From: Marinobacter sp. es.042
GTDB lineage: Bacteria > Pseudomonadota > Gammaproteobacteria > Pseudomonadales > Oleiphilaceae
DNA: 64,000 nt
Direction: 5' to 3'
Assembly (NCBI RefSeq): GCF_900188315.1
Contig: NZ_LT897781.1
Span: forward strand, 1,178,001-1,242,000
Shown: in pieces, positions 1-9,665 of the stretch
Position numbering within the stretch: position 1 is the first letter of the stretch
Layout of the letters: every line of letters begins with the position of its first letter
The notes under the pieces: generated by a model
What the model was told of the DNA's origin: nothing
What the model saw: the letters and a program-made list of their open reading frames with translations, nothing else
Databases searched by the model: none
Made by a program: the position numbers and the translations under genes

Positions 1-185
1 GGCCTGATCTCTGGCAGTGGGACCGTCAATTCAACTTGCCGTTTGCAGAGGCCGTGGACGGAAGCATGACGTTCATGCCAATGCGGGATGGGGCTGTTTT
101 CGAGGTAAAGCTTTCCTCTTCGGGCCTGGTTGCTGTTCCGGTAAACGAGCAGGCGAGGGAAGCCGTGCAGTTCTGGAATCAATAG
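1..185 (+). CDS. C-terminal end of an unidentified protein (partial)
   Basis: An open frame enters from the left edge (first complete codon at base 3) and ends at TAG 183-185, giving about 60 residues that finish in ...REAVQFWNQ. It is followed at once by a strong hairpin terminator, which supports a real gene end on this strand. The visible part has no motif I recognise and no hydrophobic segment. The rest of the gene is outside the window, so no function is offered. Confidence 0.55.
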   Translation, partial: PDLWQWDRQFNLPFAEAVDGSMTFMPMRDGAVFEVKLSSSGLVAVPVNEQAREAVQFWNQ

Positions 186-196
186 ATTTCCGGGCA

Positions 197-231
197 TAAA
201 AAAAGCCTGCGTCTAGACGCAGGCTTTTTTT
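197..231 (+). terminator. Bidirectional Rho-independent terminator
   Basis: A perfect 10-bp inverted repeat GCCTGCGTCT/AGACGCAGGC at 205-224 is flanked by an A run (198-204) and a T run (225-231). It can end the plus-strand gene stopping at 185 and the minus-strand SCP2-like gene stopping at 249, because the two converge here. Confidence 0.9.
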
Positions 232-248
232 GTGCTTGACGGGAGCAA

Positions 249-563
249 TCAGCCCATCTTGAACAGTTCGCCCAACTTGGTTGCCAGCATCATATCGCCT
301 TCGGCGCGCAGTTGACCTGCCATGAATGCCTGCATGCCGTCGGTCTCGCCAGAAACGATGCCCTGCAGGGTTTCGGAGTTCATGATCAGGGTGACAGAAG
401 GATCGTCATGGGCGCCTTCGTGCTTTTTGCAGGTGCCGTCATTGATGACGAGGTGGTAGGTCTTGTCGTCCTCGATGTCGAACTGGAATACCAGGTCCAG
501 GCCTTGAGCTGCGTCTGCGTTGAAATTCTGTTCGAGTTGTTCAAATACCTGAGCTACAGACAT
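249..563 (-). CDS. SCP2 sterol-binding domain protein
   Basis: A 104-residue soluble protein that is essentially one SCP2 (sterol carrier protein 2) fold. It has an N-terminal helix (VAQVFEQLEQNF), a central beta sheet (LVFQFDIEDDKTYHLVIND), and the typical ending with a GLVSGE-like turn (IVSGETDGMQAFMAGQLRAEGDMMLATKLGELF). Stand-alone bacterial SCP2 proteins bind fatty acids, acyl-CoA or other lipids, and many gammaproteobacteria carry one. An AAGGG box lies upstream of the ATG at 561-563. It is divergent from sohB. The true ligand cannot be read from sequence. Confidence 0.8.
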   Translation of the reverse strand: MSVAQVFEQLEQNFNADAAQGLDLVFQFDIEDDKTYHLVINDGTCKKHEGAHDDPSVTLIMNSETLQGIVSGETDGMQAFMAGQLRAEGDMMLATKLGELFKMG

Positions 564-794
564 TGTTTTACCCTTTTGATGGTTGTCTAGTCATGATCAC
601 GACGGCTTGATGTCCCTGGCTGCACGAGCCTGATCGGGTGCCCGGGTAGAGCCGACCTCGCAATCCGACTTTATGGTGAGTGGTCGGCCCTGTCAAGATC
701 GATCGAACGCTTGTTTTAATTTTTTTGCTCTCCTTATCACCATAAATTCGGTAAGTTACACTCTTGTTCCCGCACACTGAGTTGGAGAAGCACT

Positions 795-1856
795 TTGGAG
801 TTCCTGACAGAATACGGTTTGTTTTTGGCCAAGATTGTTACTTTCGTGGTGGCGGCCCTGGTAGTGATCTCTGTCATCATGTCCGCGGCCCAGAAGGATC
901 GGGGTGATCATGAGGGCGAGGGAGAACTCAAGATCCGGAAACTCAACGAGAAATACGAAAAGCTGCGTGAAACGATTCAGTCCCGGCTGATGTCTGATCA
1001 CCAACGAAAGGTGTTCGAGAAGGCCCGGAAAAAGGCTCAGAAGGCGGAGAAGAAAGCGGCCAAGGCCGCGAAGAATACCGATGAGCAGGATGACAGTCGT
1101 GGTCGCGTCTATGTTCTGGATTTCGACGGCGATATCAAAGCCAGCGACACAGATCCGCTTCGCAGGGCAATTACAGCGGTGCTGAGTATTGCCGATCCGG
1201 AAAAAGACGAAGTGGTTATCCGCCTCGAGAGCGGTGGTGGGCTGGTTCATTCCTATGGCCTTGCGGCCGCCCAGCTGGACCGGATTCGCAGCAAGGGTCT
1301 GCGCCTCACCGCCTGCGTTGACAAGGTGGCGGCTAGTGGAGGCTACATGATGGCCTGCGTCGCAGACAGGATCGTTGCTTCGCCTTTTGCCATCCTGGGC
1401 TCGATCGGTGTGGTTGCCCAGCTTCCGAATTTCCATCGTTTCCTCAAGAAGAACGACGTGGACTTCGAAGTGCTCACCGCTGGAGAGCACAAGCGCACCA
1501 TGACTATCTTTGGTGAAAACACCGATAAAGGACGACAGAAATTTCTGGAAGATCTTGAAGACACTCACGGTCTTTTCAAGGAGTATGTCAGCGAACGCCG
1601 GCCGGACCTGGACATTGCAGCCGTTGCCAATGGAGATATCTGGTTCGGCAAGCGAGCGCTCGAAGTGAAACTGATCGATGAGATCCAGACCTCCGACGAA
1701 TATCTCATTGAAGCCTGCGACCGGGCAGACGTAGTCTCAGTGGCATACCAGCGCAAACGGACCCTTCCGGAAAAACTCGGATTGGCCACTAGTTCGGCGC
1801 TTGAACACACTGTCTGGAAAGTCCTGGGCGCCTTCCGCAACCAGAAGTTCCAGTAG
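795..1856 (+). CDS. sohB: SohB, inner-membrane peptidase family S49
   Basis: A 353-residue protein with one N-terminal membrane segment (about residues 8-30), a charged Lys/Glu-rich helical stretch (about 40-100), and an S49 serine protease domain. The nucleophile Ser181 sits in DKVAASGGYM and the general base Lys233 in GEHKRTMT, the Ser-Lys pair of SohB/SppA enzymes. Length matches E. coli SohB. The start is a TTG at 795 preceded by GGAG at 784-787. No in-frame ATG would preserve the membrane anchor. It probably degrades membrane or periplasmic peptides. Confidence 0.92.
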   Translation: MEFLTEYGLFLAKIVTFVVAALVVISVIMSAAQKDRGDHEGEGELKIRKLNEKYEKLRETIQSRLMSDHQRKVFEKARKKAQKAEKKAAKAAKNTDEQDDSRGRVYVLDFDGDIKASDTDPLRRAITAVLSIADPEKDEVVIRLESGGGLVHSYGLAAAQLDRIRSKGLRLTACVDKVAASGGYMMACVADRIVASPFAILGSIGVVAQLPNFHRFLKKNDVDFEVLTAGEHKRTMTIFGENTDKGRQKFLEDLEDTHGLFKEYVSERRPDLDIAAVANGDIWFGKRALEVKLIDEIQTSDEYLIEACDRADVVSVAYQRKRTLPEKLGLATSSALEHTVWKVLGAFRNQKFQ

Positions 1857-1879
1857 ACCACTGAACGCGGAGACGAATG

Positions 1880-2908
1880 ATGACAACCAATTCCGAATTC
1901 AAGGCCTGGCGCGTTGAAGAGCAGGACGGCGAGTATGTCGGTGCCGAGAAATCACTGAGTACTGCCGACCTTCCTGATGGTGACGTCCTGATACGGGTAA
2001 GCCATTCTTCGCTCAACTACAAGGATGCACTGTCAGCTTCCGGCAATAAGGGCGTTACCCGTTCTTTTCCCCATACCCCGGGTATTGACGCAGCAGGGGA
2101 GGTCGTCGATTCCGCCACTGGCAAACCCTCGAACGGCAGTCCGGTTATCGTGACCGGGTACGACCTGGGCATGAATACGGACGGTGGTTTTGGCGAATAC
2201 ATCCGCGTACCTGCCGCCTGGTGTGTTCCCATGCCGGAAGGATGGAACGCTCGTACCGCTATGATCTATGGCACCGCCGGCCTCACCGCCGGTCTCTGTG
2301 TTCAGAAGCTTCTGACTATGGGCGCCAAGCCGGAGCAGGGCAAAGTCGCTGTTTCAGGAGCCTCCGGTGCCGTTGGCTCCGTTGCGGTGGAACTGCTTGC
2401 CAGACTTGGGTTCGACGTCGTTGCCATAAGCGGCAAGGCCGACCATGCAGACGATCTCAAAGCTCTCGGGGCTAAAGAAGTTGTGGGTCGTGAAACCCTG
2501 GCCGAAGAAAAGAAACCCCTCGTTAAACCGGCATTTGCGAACGCTGTCGATACGGTGGGTGGTGGCCCATTGGCCGAACTGCTCAAGCAGATCAAGCCTG
2601 GTGGCTCAGTGTCCTGTTGTGGTCTCGTAGCCGGTCCGGGCCTTCAGACCACCGTGCTGCCGTTTATCCTGCGAGGCGTGAATCTGCTGGGTGTCGATTC
2701 GGTAGAGATTCCCCTGCCAGAGAAAGAATCGGTATGGAAAAAATTCGCCGGGGAGTGGGCGTGTCCGAAGACCGAGGCGTCTGCCCGGGATATCGGTCGC
2801 GGTGAGCTCGATGGGGCGCTGAAGGCGTTCTTGAAAGGTGAATCAGCCGGCAAGATTGTCCTGGATCACTCTAAATCAGAAGCGACTCCAACCGAGAAGC
2901 TGGAATAG
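1880..2908 (+). CDS. acuI: YhdH/AcuI-type NADPH-dependent acryloyl-CoA reductase
   Basis: A zinc-free medium-chain dehydrogenase/reductase of about 342 residues. It has the quinone-oxidoreductase N-terminal domain (RVSHSSLNYKDALSASG), the linker TPGIDAAGEVVDS, and the nucleotide-binding motif VSGASGAVGSVAVELLARLG, all as in the YhdH/AcuI subfamily. Members reduce acryloyl-CoA to propionyl-CoA, which protects against this toxic intermediate, for example during DMSP use in marine bacteria. Two ATGs lie in tandem at 1877 and 1880. GGAG at 1869-1872 is better spaced for the second. It starts 23 bp after sohB. Confidence 0.82.
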   Translation: MTTNSEFKAWRVEEQDGEYVGAEKSLSTADLPDGDVLIRVSHSSLNYKDALSASGNKGVTRSFPHTPGIDAAGEVVDSATGKPSNGSPVIVTGYDLGMNTDGGFGEYIRVPAAWCVPMPEGWNARTAMIYGTAGLTAGLCVQKLLTMGAKPEQGKVAVSGASGAVGSVAVELLARLGFDVVAISGKADHADDLKALGAKEVVGRETLAEEKKPLVKPAFANAVDTVGGGPLAELLKQIKPGGSVSCCGLVAGPGLQTTVLPFILRGVNLLGVDSVEIPLPEKESVWKKFAGEWACPKTEASARDIGRGELDGALKAFLKGESAGKIVLDHSKSEATPTEKLE

Positions 2909-2933
2909 AAGAGAGGGAAAAGCCCCTCTCTTC
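2908..2933. terminator. Hairpin between convergent acuI and DUF934 genes
   Basis: GAAGAGAGGG (2908-2917) pairs with CCCTCTCTTC (2924-2933) around a 6-nt loop. There is no good T run on either side, so this is a weak or structure-only terminator. It overlaps the acuI stop codon. Confidence 0.5.
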
Positions 2934-2952
2934 GTACTCTAAAGCTTGATGA

Positions 2953-3459
2953 CTAGGAGGCCCGACGCCGGAACAGCGGGATCTCCGTATCGGTCGCGGC
3001 CTGGTAGCCCTGACTGAAGAAGTTCAGGCACCGCGCAGCCTTGTTGATGTCCTTATCGGCCCGAAGGACATAAGCATCGAATCCGCAGCGTTTCATGAAC
3101 TGCAGCTGATCCAGCAGTACGTCTCCGATGGCCCGAAGCTCGTTCTTGTAGCCGAAACGCTCACGCAGTAGCCGGCCAATGCTGTAACCGCGCCCGTCAC
3201 TGAACTTCGGAAAATTCACAGCGATCACCGGCAATTCGTTCACCCGACCGTCCAGAATTTCGGGCTCGTCGTGGCTGTTGAACCACACGCCAATTTCCTG
3301 TCGTCCGGTAAAATGCTCATAGCCTGCCAGCCAGAGATCCGCAGGGATTAACGCCGGCTGGTCGGCCGGAATATCCATCGATTCGCCCTCGGCGGGGCGG
3401 GGCACCACTACCCAATTGTCCTGGCGGATGCTGCCATCCAAAGAAATAACGTTAGGCAT
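2953..3459 (-). CDS. DUF934 protein, sulfite reductase partner
   Basis: A 168-residue protein with the DUF934 signature (VNFPKFSDGRGYSIGRLLRERFGYKNELRAIGDV) and QLQFMKRCGFDAYVLRADKD. Genes of this family nearly always follow a cysI-like sulfite reductase hemoprotein and are thought to help sulfite reduction, but their mechanism is unproven. The start ATG (3457-3459) overlaps the end of cysI by 8 bp, so the two are translationally coupled. An upstream in-frame ATG would extend it further into cysI and is less likely. Confidence 0.85.
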   Translation of the reverse strand: MPNVISLDGSIRQDNWVVVPRPAEGESMDIPADQPALIPADLWLAGYEHFTGRQEIGVWFNSHDEPEILDGRVNELPVIAVNFPKFSDGRGYSIGRLLRERFGYKNELRAIGDVLLDQLQFMKRCGFDAYVLRADKDINKAARCLNFFSQGYQAATDTEIPLFRRRAS

Positions 3460-5104
3460 AAACCCGCTCCTTGAATGGATCAATTCCTACGCGGCGATAG
3501 GTGTCGAGAAAGGTTTCCTCTTCCGTGCGCTTGTCTACGTAGACATCAATGATCTTTGAAATCACCTTGGGCATCTCATCCCGTGCAAAGGAAGGCCCCA
3601 GAATTTTGCCGATTGAGGCATCATGATGGGACGACCCGCCCAGACTGATCTGATAGAACTCCTGGCCTTTCTTGTCGACGCCGAGAACACCAATGTTGCC
3701 GACGTGGTGGTGACCGCAGGCATTCATGCAGCCGGAAATGTTCAGATCGATATTGCCCAGGTCGTACAGATAATCAAGATCATCGAACTGCCGCTGGATG
3801 GCCTCGGCCACCGGGATAGACTTGGCATTGGCCAGGGCGCAGTAATCACCACCGGGACAGCAGATAACATCAGTCAGGGTGTTCAGGTTCGCGGTACCGA
3901 AACCCATGGGTGTAATCGCCTGCCACAGTTCGAACAGCCGATCCTGGCGCACATCGGCCAGCACTACGTTCTGTTGATGAGTGACCCGGATTTCTCCGAA
4001 GCTGAACTCGTCTGCCAGATCGGCAATCTGTTCGAGCTGCTTGTCACTGACATCGCCTGGAGGAGTGCCGGTTTTTTTCATTGTCAGGGAGACGATGGCA
4101 TAGCCTGCCTTCTTGTGGGTGTCCACGTTGTGGGTCAGCCACTGGTCAAAGCCCCGGTTCTCAAACCGCTGGCTGGCCAGCAGGCCCGTGGCATTGTCGA
4201 TTTCCGCGTAATCCGGTTCGGTAAAGTAAGCCTGGATGCGTTGAATCGCCTCGGGCGTCAGCCGGGTCGGGGATTCCTTGATATGCTGCCACTCTGCTTC
4301 CACCTTTTCAGCAAAGCCTTCAGGGGTCAGAGCCTTCACCAGAATCTTGATCCGGGCCTTGAACTTGTTGTCGCGCCGACCGTACCGGTTATAGACGCGA
4401 AGCACGGCTTCCAGGTAGGTCAACAGATCCAGTTCCGGCAGGAAATCGCGAATAACCGGCCCGACCATGGGCGTACGGCCGAGACCACCGCCCACGTGTA
4501 CCCGGAAACCGAGATCGCCGGTCTCGTTGCGTACCATCTGAAGGCCGATGTCGTGCACCTGGATGGCGGCTCGATCGGTTTGTTCGGAAGCGTTCACGGC
4601 AACCTTGAATTTCCGCGGCAGGAAGGCGAATTCCGGATGGAACGTGGACCACTGGCGAATAATTTCGCAATAGGGCCGCGGATCTGCAATCTCGTCAGAC
4701 TGAGCACCGGAGAACTGGTCTGTGGTGGTGTTACGAATGCAGTTGCCGCTGGTCTGGTTGGCGTGCATTTCCACTTCAGCGAGTTCCGCAAGAATGTCTG
4801 GAACGTCTTCCAGCGCCGGCCAATTAAGCTGCACATTCTGGCGGGTGGTGAAGTGCGCATAGCCTTTGTCGTAGTCCCGCGTGATTCGGGCAAGCCGGCG
4901 AAGCTGGTCCGAGCGCATCATGCCGTAAGGAACACAGATCCTGAGCATGGGGGCGAGACGCTGAACGTACAGGCCGTTCTGCAGGCGAAGGGGAAGAAAC
5001 TCGTCTTCAGCCAATTCTCCGGCCAGCGCTCTTTCCGTCTGGTCACGGAACTGGGCAACCCTCTCGGCAGCCATTTGCCGATCGTGTTCATCGTATACGT
5101 ACAT
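3452..5104 (-). CDS. cysI: Nitrite/sulfite reductase hemoprotein (CysI-type)
   Basis: A 550-residue siroheme [4Fe-4S] reductase. The cluster ligands are visible as CCPGGDYC (Cys416 and Cys422) and GCMNACG (Cys459 and Cys463), the C-X5-C...C-X3-C pattern. Two ferredoxin-like half domains are present (LRRLARITRDYDKGYAHFTTRQNVQLNW and its later counterpart FSFGEIRVTHQQN). It reduces sulfite to sulfide for cysteine synthesis. No CysJ flavoprotein is encoded nearby, so the electron donor is probably ferredoxin or another reductase. It is co-transcribed with the DUF934 gene. Confidence 0.9.
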   Translation of the reverse strand: MYVYDEHDRQMAAERVAQFRDQTERALAGELAEDEFLPLRLQNGLYVQRLAPMLRICVPYGMMRSDQLRRLARITRDYDKGYAHFTTRQNVQLNWPALEDVPDILAELAEVEMHANQTSGNCIRNTTTDQFSGAQSDEIADPRPYCEIIRQWSTFHPEFAFLPRKFKVAVNASEQTDRAAIQVHDIGLQMVRNETGDLGFRVHVGGGLGRTPMVGPVIRDFLPELDLLTYLEAVLRVYNRYGRRDNKFKARIKILVKALTPEGFAEKVEAEWQHIKESPTRLTPEAIQRIQAYFTEPDYAEIDNATGLLASQRFENRGFDQWLTHNVDTHKKAGYAIVSLTMKKTGTPPGDVSDKQLEQIADLADEFSFGEIRVTHQQNVVLADVRQDRLFELWQAITPMGFGTANLNTLTDVICCPGGDYCALANAKSIPVAEAIQRQFDDLDYLYDLGNIDLNISGCMNACGHHHVGNIGVLGVDKKGQEFYQISLGGSSHHDASIGKILGPSFARDEMPKVISKIIDVYVDKRTEEETFLDTYRRVGIDPFKERVYA

Positions 5105-5358
5105 AGTGGGAGGATCCTGCTTGAAAGCGACATATCCAGGCCGACGGCCTTATATCTGACGGGAAGGATAACAGCGGGTTTTTATTCTTAAAATGATTAT
5201 TTCAAAATATGTTTATCGACTCAGGCGATAAGCAGAAGGAACAAGGGACTGGACGAATATCAATTAACTGCTTAACTTGGAAGATGACGTTAGCAGTGTG
5301 CGCTGCTGCCGTGATAACAAGAAAAACACGGGACAAAAACTCGGAAAGAGGAACAGAC
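5105..5358. promoter_or_regulatory. Divergent AT-rich leader of cysI and the small membrane protein gene
   Basis: This 254-base gap is clearly richer in A and T than the flanking genes, especially around 5180-5215 (runs such as TTTTTATTCTTAAAATG). AT-rich leaders of this sort are common where the LysR-type activator CysB binds in front of cys genes, but I could not fit a CysB site with confidence. I found no terminator and no further open frame worth calling. Confidence 0.35.
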
Positions 5359-5463
5359 ATGAAAAAGACCGCACGTTCTGACAGTCAGGCCGATGCCGTT
5401 GCTGCCGTGCTGCTGGTGGTTCTTGCCGTGGCTTTCGCGGTGGTCTGGGTAGCTGGCCAGTAG
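5359..5463 (+). CDS. 34-residue single-span membrane protein
   Basis: A short frame starts at ATG 5359 behind AAAGAGGAAC and stops at TAG 5461-5463. It has a charged N-terminus (MKKTARSDSQADAV) and one hydrophobic helix (AAVLLVVLAVAFAVVWVAG). The good ribosome binding site, the membrane topology, and the stop falling 1 base before the end of the convergent DUF2970 gene argue for a real small protein. I do not recognise the family. Function unknown. Confidence 0.5.
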   Translation: MKKTARSDSQADAVAAVLLVVLAVAFAVVWVAGQ

Positions 5464-5464
5464 T

Positions 5465-5701
5465 CTACTGGCTCGCCAGGACCAGATTTACAATAACGAT
5501 CAGGCCCACAACAAAGCTGGCTGTGAACAGAATGCCGGCGATGATGTAAGGCCAGGGGCTATGGCTTGAAAAGTCCTCCTCCCGGCGCTTGTCGGACTGA
5601 ACTCCGAACGCGCCGGCGAGTATGCTTTGCATGACTTTCAAGACGCCAGGTCCACGCGGCTTTTTTTCTTCCCGTTTTTCCGCTTCTGTAGATTCTGTCA
5701 T
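5465..5701 (-). CDS. DUF2970 membrane protein
   Basis: A 78-residue protein with a charged N-terminus, the DUF2970 core (GVLKVMQSILAGAFGVQSDKRREEDFS), and one C-terminal membrane helix (YIIAGILFTASFVVGLIVIVNLVLA). The family is widespread in gamma- and betaproteobacteria and has no known function. It lies 33 bp downstream of metH on the same strand and may share its transcript. A purine-rich AGGGGCGG box precedes the ATG. Confidence 0.8.
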   Translation of the reverse strand: MTESTEAEKREEKKPRGPGVLKVMQSILAGAFGVQSDKRREEDFSSHSPWPYIIAGILFTASFVVGLIVIVNLVLASQ

Positions 5702-5734
5702 ACATCCGCCCCTGATCTGTGCTTCACCCGAAGC

Positions 5735-8700
5735 TTACTCTGCCGGATCGTACGCCAGGCTTGGCGCAAGCCAGCGTTCTGCCTCGGCCTTGGAAATGCC
5801 TTTGCGTTCAGCATAGTCCTCAACCTGGTCAGCGCCAATTTTCCCTACCGCAAAATACTTGGATTCCGGATGCGCAAAGTACCAGCCGGAGACGGCAGCG
5901 GTCGGGAACATGGCAAAGTGCTCGGTCAGCTCGATGCCCGCGGTATCAGTGGCCTCAAGCAAACTGAACAGTGTTGCCTTCTCCGTGTGGTCCGGGCACG
6001 CCGGGTAGCCGGGTGCCGGACGTATTCCGCGGTACCTTTCCTTTATCAGGTCATCGTTGGCCAGCTTTTCATCAGCGGCATAGCCCCAGAACTCCTGGCG
6101 AACCCGCTCGTGCATCCGCTCGGCGAAAGCTTCTGCCAGGCGGTCGGCCAACGCCTTCACCATAATCGCGTTATAGTCGTCGTTGGCATCTTTGAACTCT
6201 ACCGAGAATTCTTCTGCTCCAATGCCGGTGGTGACCGCGAAACCGCCCACGTAGTCCACGGTGCCGGAGCCTTCAGGCGCTACAAAATCCGATAGCGCCA
6301 TCATGGGTTTGCCCGGTGCCTTTTCATCCTGCTGACGAAGGTGGTGCAGGGTAGTCAGCTCCTCGGTGCAGGATTCGTCCGTGTAAAGCACAACATCGTC
6401 ACCACGGCGGTTGGCTGGCCAGAAACCGATGACGCCACGGGCAGAGACCCGTTTTTCATCAATCATCCGGCGCAGAATCTTCTGGGCATCGTCAAAGAGG
6501 TGTCGGGCAGCCTCGCCACGCTTCGGGTCATCAAAAATGGCCGGGTACTTGCCAGAAATATCCCAGGACATGAAGAACGGCGTCCAGTCGATGTAGTCCG
6601 CCAGCTCGTTGAGGTCATATTCCTCGAACACCCGGATGCCGGTGAAAGCCGGCTTTGGAGGCTGGTAGCCTTCGAAGGAGATGTCGGGGGCGCGATCACG
6701 AGCTTCCTTCAGGGAAACCAGCTTGGTGCGGTCACCCCGGTTCTTGCGGCGTTCGCGGATTTCGTCATATTCCGTACGGGCGGCTTCCACAAACTCGGGC
6801 TTCGCATTCTTGCTCAGAAGCTGGGATGCGACGTTCACGCAGCGGGATGCGTCCGACACGTACAGCGCGATGTCGTTCTTGTACTGGGGCTCGATTTTTA
6901 CCGCGGTATGCGCCTTGGAAGTTGTTGCGCCACCGATCATCAGCGGAATGTTGAAATCGAGTCGTTGCATCTCGCGAGCCACGTGGACCATTTCGTCCAG
7001 AGACGGTGTAATCAGACCGCTCAGACCAATAAGATCGACATCGTGTTCTTTTGCAGCAGCGAGGATCTTGTCGCAGGGCACCATTACACCCAGGTCAATC
7101 ACCTCATAGTTGTTGCATTGCAGGACCACACCCACGATGTTCTTGCCGATATCATGGACATCGCCCTTTACCGTGGCCATGAGGATCTTGCCCTTGGCTT
7201 TCTGATCTTCCGTTTTCTCCGCTTCGATGTAGGGAATCAGGTGTGCAACCGCCTGTTTCATAACGCGGGCGCTTTTGACCACCTGGGGCAGGAACATCTT
7301 GCCATCGCCGAAGAGGTCTCCGACCACGTTCATGCCATCCATCAATGGGCCCTCAATGACCTCAATGGGATGTGTGGCTCTCTGGCGGCAGGCTTCGGTA
7401 TCGTCCACGATATAGGTGGTTATGCCTTTGACCAATGCATGTTCCAGGCGCTTCTCCACCGGCCATTCACGCCAGGCCAGGTCTTCCTCCTGGGTTTTGC
7501 CGCCTTTGCCTTTGTAGCGTTCGGCGATCTCAAGGAGCCGGTCGGTGGAATCATCACGGCGGTTCAGGACAACATCTTCCACCAGCTCTTTGAGCTCCGG
7601 GTCGATTTCGTCGTAGATCACCAGTTGGCCGGGGTTCACGATGCCCATGTTCATCCCCGCCTTGGTGGCGTGGTAGAGGAACACCGAGTGGATGGCTTCA
7701 CGAACCACATCATTGCCGCGGAACGAGAAGGACACGTTGCTCACACCGCCGGAAATGGAGGCGTGGGGCAGGTTTTCCCGAATCCAGCGGGTGGCGTTGA
7801 TGAAATCCACCGCGTAGTTGTTGTGTTCCTCGATGCCTGTGGCAATGGCAAAGATGTTCGGATCAAAAATGATATCCGCCGGGTTGAAGCCGATGCCGGT
7901 CAACACGTCGTAAGAGCGCTTGCAGATCTCGGTCTTGCGCTCGTATGTGTCTGCCTGGCCCTGTTCGTCAAAGGCCATTACCACCACGGCGGCGCCATAG
8001 CGCATGCAGTCTCTGGCGCGCTTGACGAACTCCTCTTCGCCCTCCTTGAGGCTGATGGAATTCACCACCGCCTTGCCCTGGATGCAGCGCAATCCTGCTT
8101 CGATCACATCCCACTTGGAGGAGTCGATCATGATCGGCACCCGGGAGATATCCGGCTCGGAGGCGACGAGGTTCAGGAAGGTGACCATCACCTCTTTCGA
8201 CTCCAGCATGCCCTCATCCATGTTGATGTCGATGATCTGGGCACCGTTTTCCACCTGATCACGGGCGACGCTGAGGGCCTCTTCGTATTGCTCTTCCTTG
8301 ATCAGACGCAGGAAACGCTTGGAGCCCGTGACGTTGGTCCGCTCACCCACGTTAATAAACAGAACATTGTCGTCGCCTGTGAACGGCTCAAGGCCAGACA
8401 GACGCAATGCTTTCGGGCGCTCGGGAATCTTCCGGGGCGGGTACTTGGACACCGCCTGAGCGATGGCTTCGATGTGATCCGGCCGGGACCCACAGCAGCC
8501 ACCGATGATGTTCAGGAAACCGTCTCGGGCGAAGCCTTCGATGATCTCTGCCATTTCCTCGGGCGTCTGATCGTATTCACCAAACTCGTTGGGAAGGCCG
8601 GCATTCGGGTGGGCGCTGACATAGGTTTCCGCCTTTGCAGACAGCTCTTCCACATAAGGGCGCAGGGCGTCGGCCCCCAGTGCGCAGTTCAGGCCAACGG

Positions 8701-9433
8701 ATATGGGTTTGGCGTGGGCCACGGAATTCCAGAAAGCCTCGGTGGTCTGACCGGAAAGGGTTCGCCCGGAGGCATCGGTAATGGTGCCGGAAATCATGAT
8801 CGGCAGGGTGATGCCGCTGTCCTCAAAATACTGCTGAGTGGCATAGATCGCCGCCTTGGCGTTCAGCGTATCGAAAATGGTTTCAATCAGGATCAGGTCA
8901 CAGCCACCTTCGACCAGGCCTCCTACCGCTTCGTAGTAGTTGTCGACCAGGGTCTGGAAATCGACATTGCGGTAGCCAGGATTATTGACATCCGGTGAGA
9001 TGGAGGCCGTCCGCGATGTGGGCCCGACGGCACCGGCGACAAATCGCGGCTTTTCCGGGTTTTTCGCGGTGTACTCATCCGCGATCTGCCGGGCCAGTTC
9101 CGCTGCGGCCACGTTCAGTTCCCGGGCAATCGCTTCCAACCCATAGTCCGCCTGGGAAAGCTGGGTGGAGTTAAAGGTGTTGGTCTCAATAATGTCCGCG
9201 CCGGCGTCCAGGTAGTCTGCGTGGATGTTGCGGAGCAGGGCGGGCTGGGTCAGGTTCAGCAGGTCATTATTGCCCTGAACTTCCCGCTCGTAGTCGGCAA
9301 ACCGATCGCCACGGAACGCCTTCTCGTCCAGTTTGAGATTCTGGATCATGGTGCCCATGCCGCCATCAAGAATCACAATGCGTTCCTGCAGGGCCTTGTG
9401 GAGCTGGTCGAGACGGGTGGTGCGATCGGTCAT
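5735..9433 (-). CDS. metH: Cobalamin-dependent methionine synthase MetH
   Basis: A full-length 1232-residue modular enzyme that methylates homocysteine to methionine using methyl-tetrahydrofolate. The order is: homocysteine domain (about 1-330) with zinc ligands in GLNCALG and GGCCGS; pterin-binding domain (about 350-640, [16 protein letters not shown]); cobalamin-binding domain with the axial histidine in [13 protein letters not shown]; and the SAM-dependent reactivation domain with [15 protein letters not shown] near residue 1138. No frameshift is seen. I saw no cobalamin riboswitch in the 232-base upstream gap shared with nfuA. Confidence 0.97.
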   Translation of the reverse strand: MTDRTTRLDQLHKALQERIVILDGGMGTMIQNLKLDEKAFRGDRFADYEREVQGNNDLLNLTQPALLRNIHADYLDAGADIIETNTFNSTQLSQADYGLEAIARELNVAAAELARQIADEYTAKNPEKPRFVAGAVGPTSRTASISPDVNNPGYRNVDFQTLVDNYYEAVGGLVEGGCDLILIETIFDTLNAKAAIYATQQYFEDSGITLPIMISGTITDASGRTLSGQTTEAFWNSVAHAKPISVGLNCALGADALRPYVEELSAKAETYVSAHPNAGLPNEFGEYDQTPEEMAEIIEGFARDGFLNIIGGCCGSRPDHIEAIAQAVSKYPPRKIPERPKALRLSGLEPFTGDDNVLFINVGERTNVTGSKRFLRLIKEEQYEEALSVARDQVENGAQIIDINMDEGMLESKEVMVTFLNLVASEPDISRVPIMIDSSKWDVIEAGLRCIQGKAVVNSISLKEGEEEFVKRARDCMRYGAAVVVMAFDEQGQADTYERKTEICKRSYDVLTGIGFNPADIIFDPNIFAIATGIEEHNNYAVDFINATRWIRENLPHASISGGVSNVSFSFRGNDVVREAIHSVFLYHATKAGMNMGIVNPGQLVIYDEIDPELKELVEDVVLNRRDDSTDRLLEIAERYKGKGGKTQEEDLAWREWPVEKRLEHALVKGITTYIVDDTEACRQRATHPIEVIEGPLMDGMNVVGDLFGDGKMFLPQVVKSARVMKQAVAHLIPYIEAEKTEDQKAKGKILMATVKGDVHDIGKNIVGVVLQCNNYEVIDLGVMVPCDKILAAAKEHDVDLIGLSGLITPSLDEMVHVAREMQRLDFNIPLMIGGATTSKAHTAVKIEPQYKNDIALYVSDASRCVNVASQLLSKNAKPEFVEAARTEYDEIRERRKNRGDRTKLVSLKEARDRAPDISFEGYQPPKPAFTGIRVFEEYDLNELADYIDWTPFFMSWDISGKYPAIFDDPKRGEAARHLFDDAQKILRRMIDEKRVSARGVIGFWPANRRGDDVVLYTDESCTEELTTLHHLRQQDEKAPGKPMMALSDFVAPEGSGTVDYVGGFAVTTGIGAEEFSVEFKDANDDYNAIMVKALADRLAEAFAERMHERVRQEFWGYAADEKLANDDLIKERYRGIRPAPGYPACPDHTEKATLFSLLEATDTAGIELTEHFAMFPTAAVSGWYFAHPESKYFAVGKIGADQVEDYAERKGISKAEAERWLAPSLAYDPAE

Positions 9434-9584
9434 AGGTTTACTTCCGGATGTCGTTAAAAACGCGGTATTAAATTCAATGGCGCGGGATCATAGCAAAATT
9501 GCCCGAGCCCGTCTTAGTACGAATGACGATTATCAATTGCCTACTGCAAATACCTGCCAATACGGGAAATTCATTACCTTCGTA

Positions 9585-9609
9585 AAGCCCGACTATTTTA
9601 CTTGGTCTT
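9585..9609 (+). promoter_or_regulatory. Possible IscR type 1 site upstream of nfuA
   Basis: The sequence AAGCCCGACTATTTTACTTGG and the next four bases align with the 25-bp E. coli IscR type 1 consensus, matching in the left arm (CCCGACT), the A/T centre and part of the right arm (about 17 of 25 positions by eye). The site lies about 57 bp before the nfuA start, a sensible place for control of an iron-sulfur biogenesis gene. The right arm is degenerate. Confidence 0.35.
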
Positions 9610-9665
9610 TCATGTTCCCGCGAACTCCCTTAAAATGAATCCAAACTTTCAAACGGGTTGAAAAC

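Noticed and set aside
3623..5191. 522-codon plus-strand open frame antisense to cysI
   Set aside because: Shadow of the sulfite reductase gene. No recognisable protein features.
6341..8998. 885-codon plus-strand open frame antisense to metH
   Set aside because: It is the mirror of metH codon bias. The translation lacks domain features, and MetH itself is complete and conserved.
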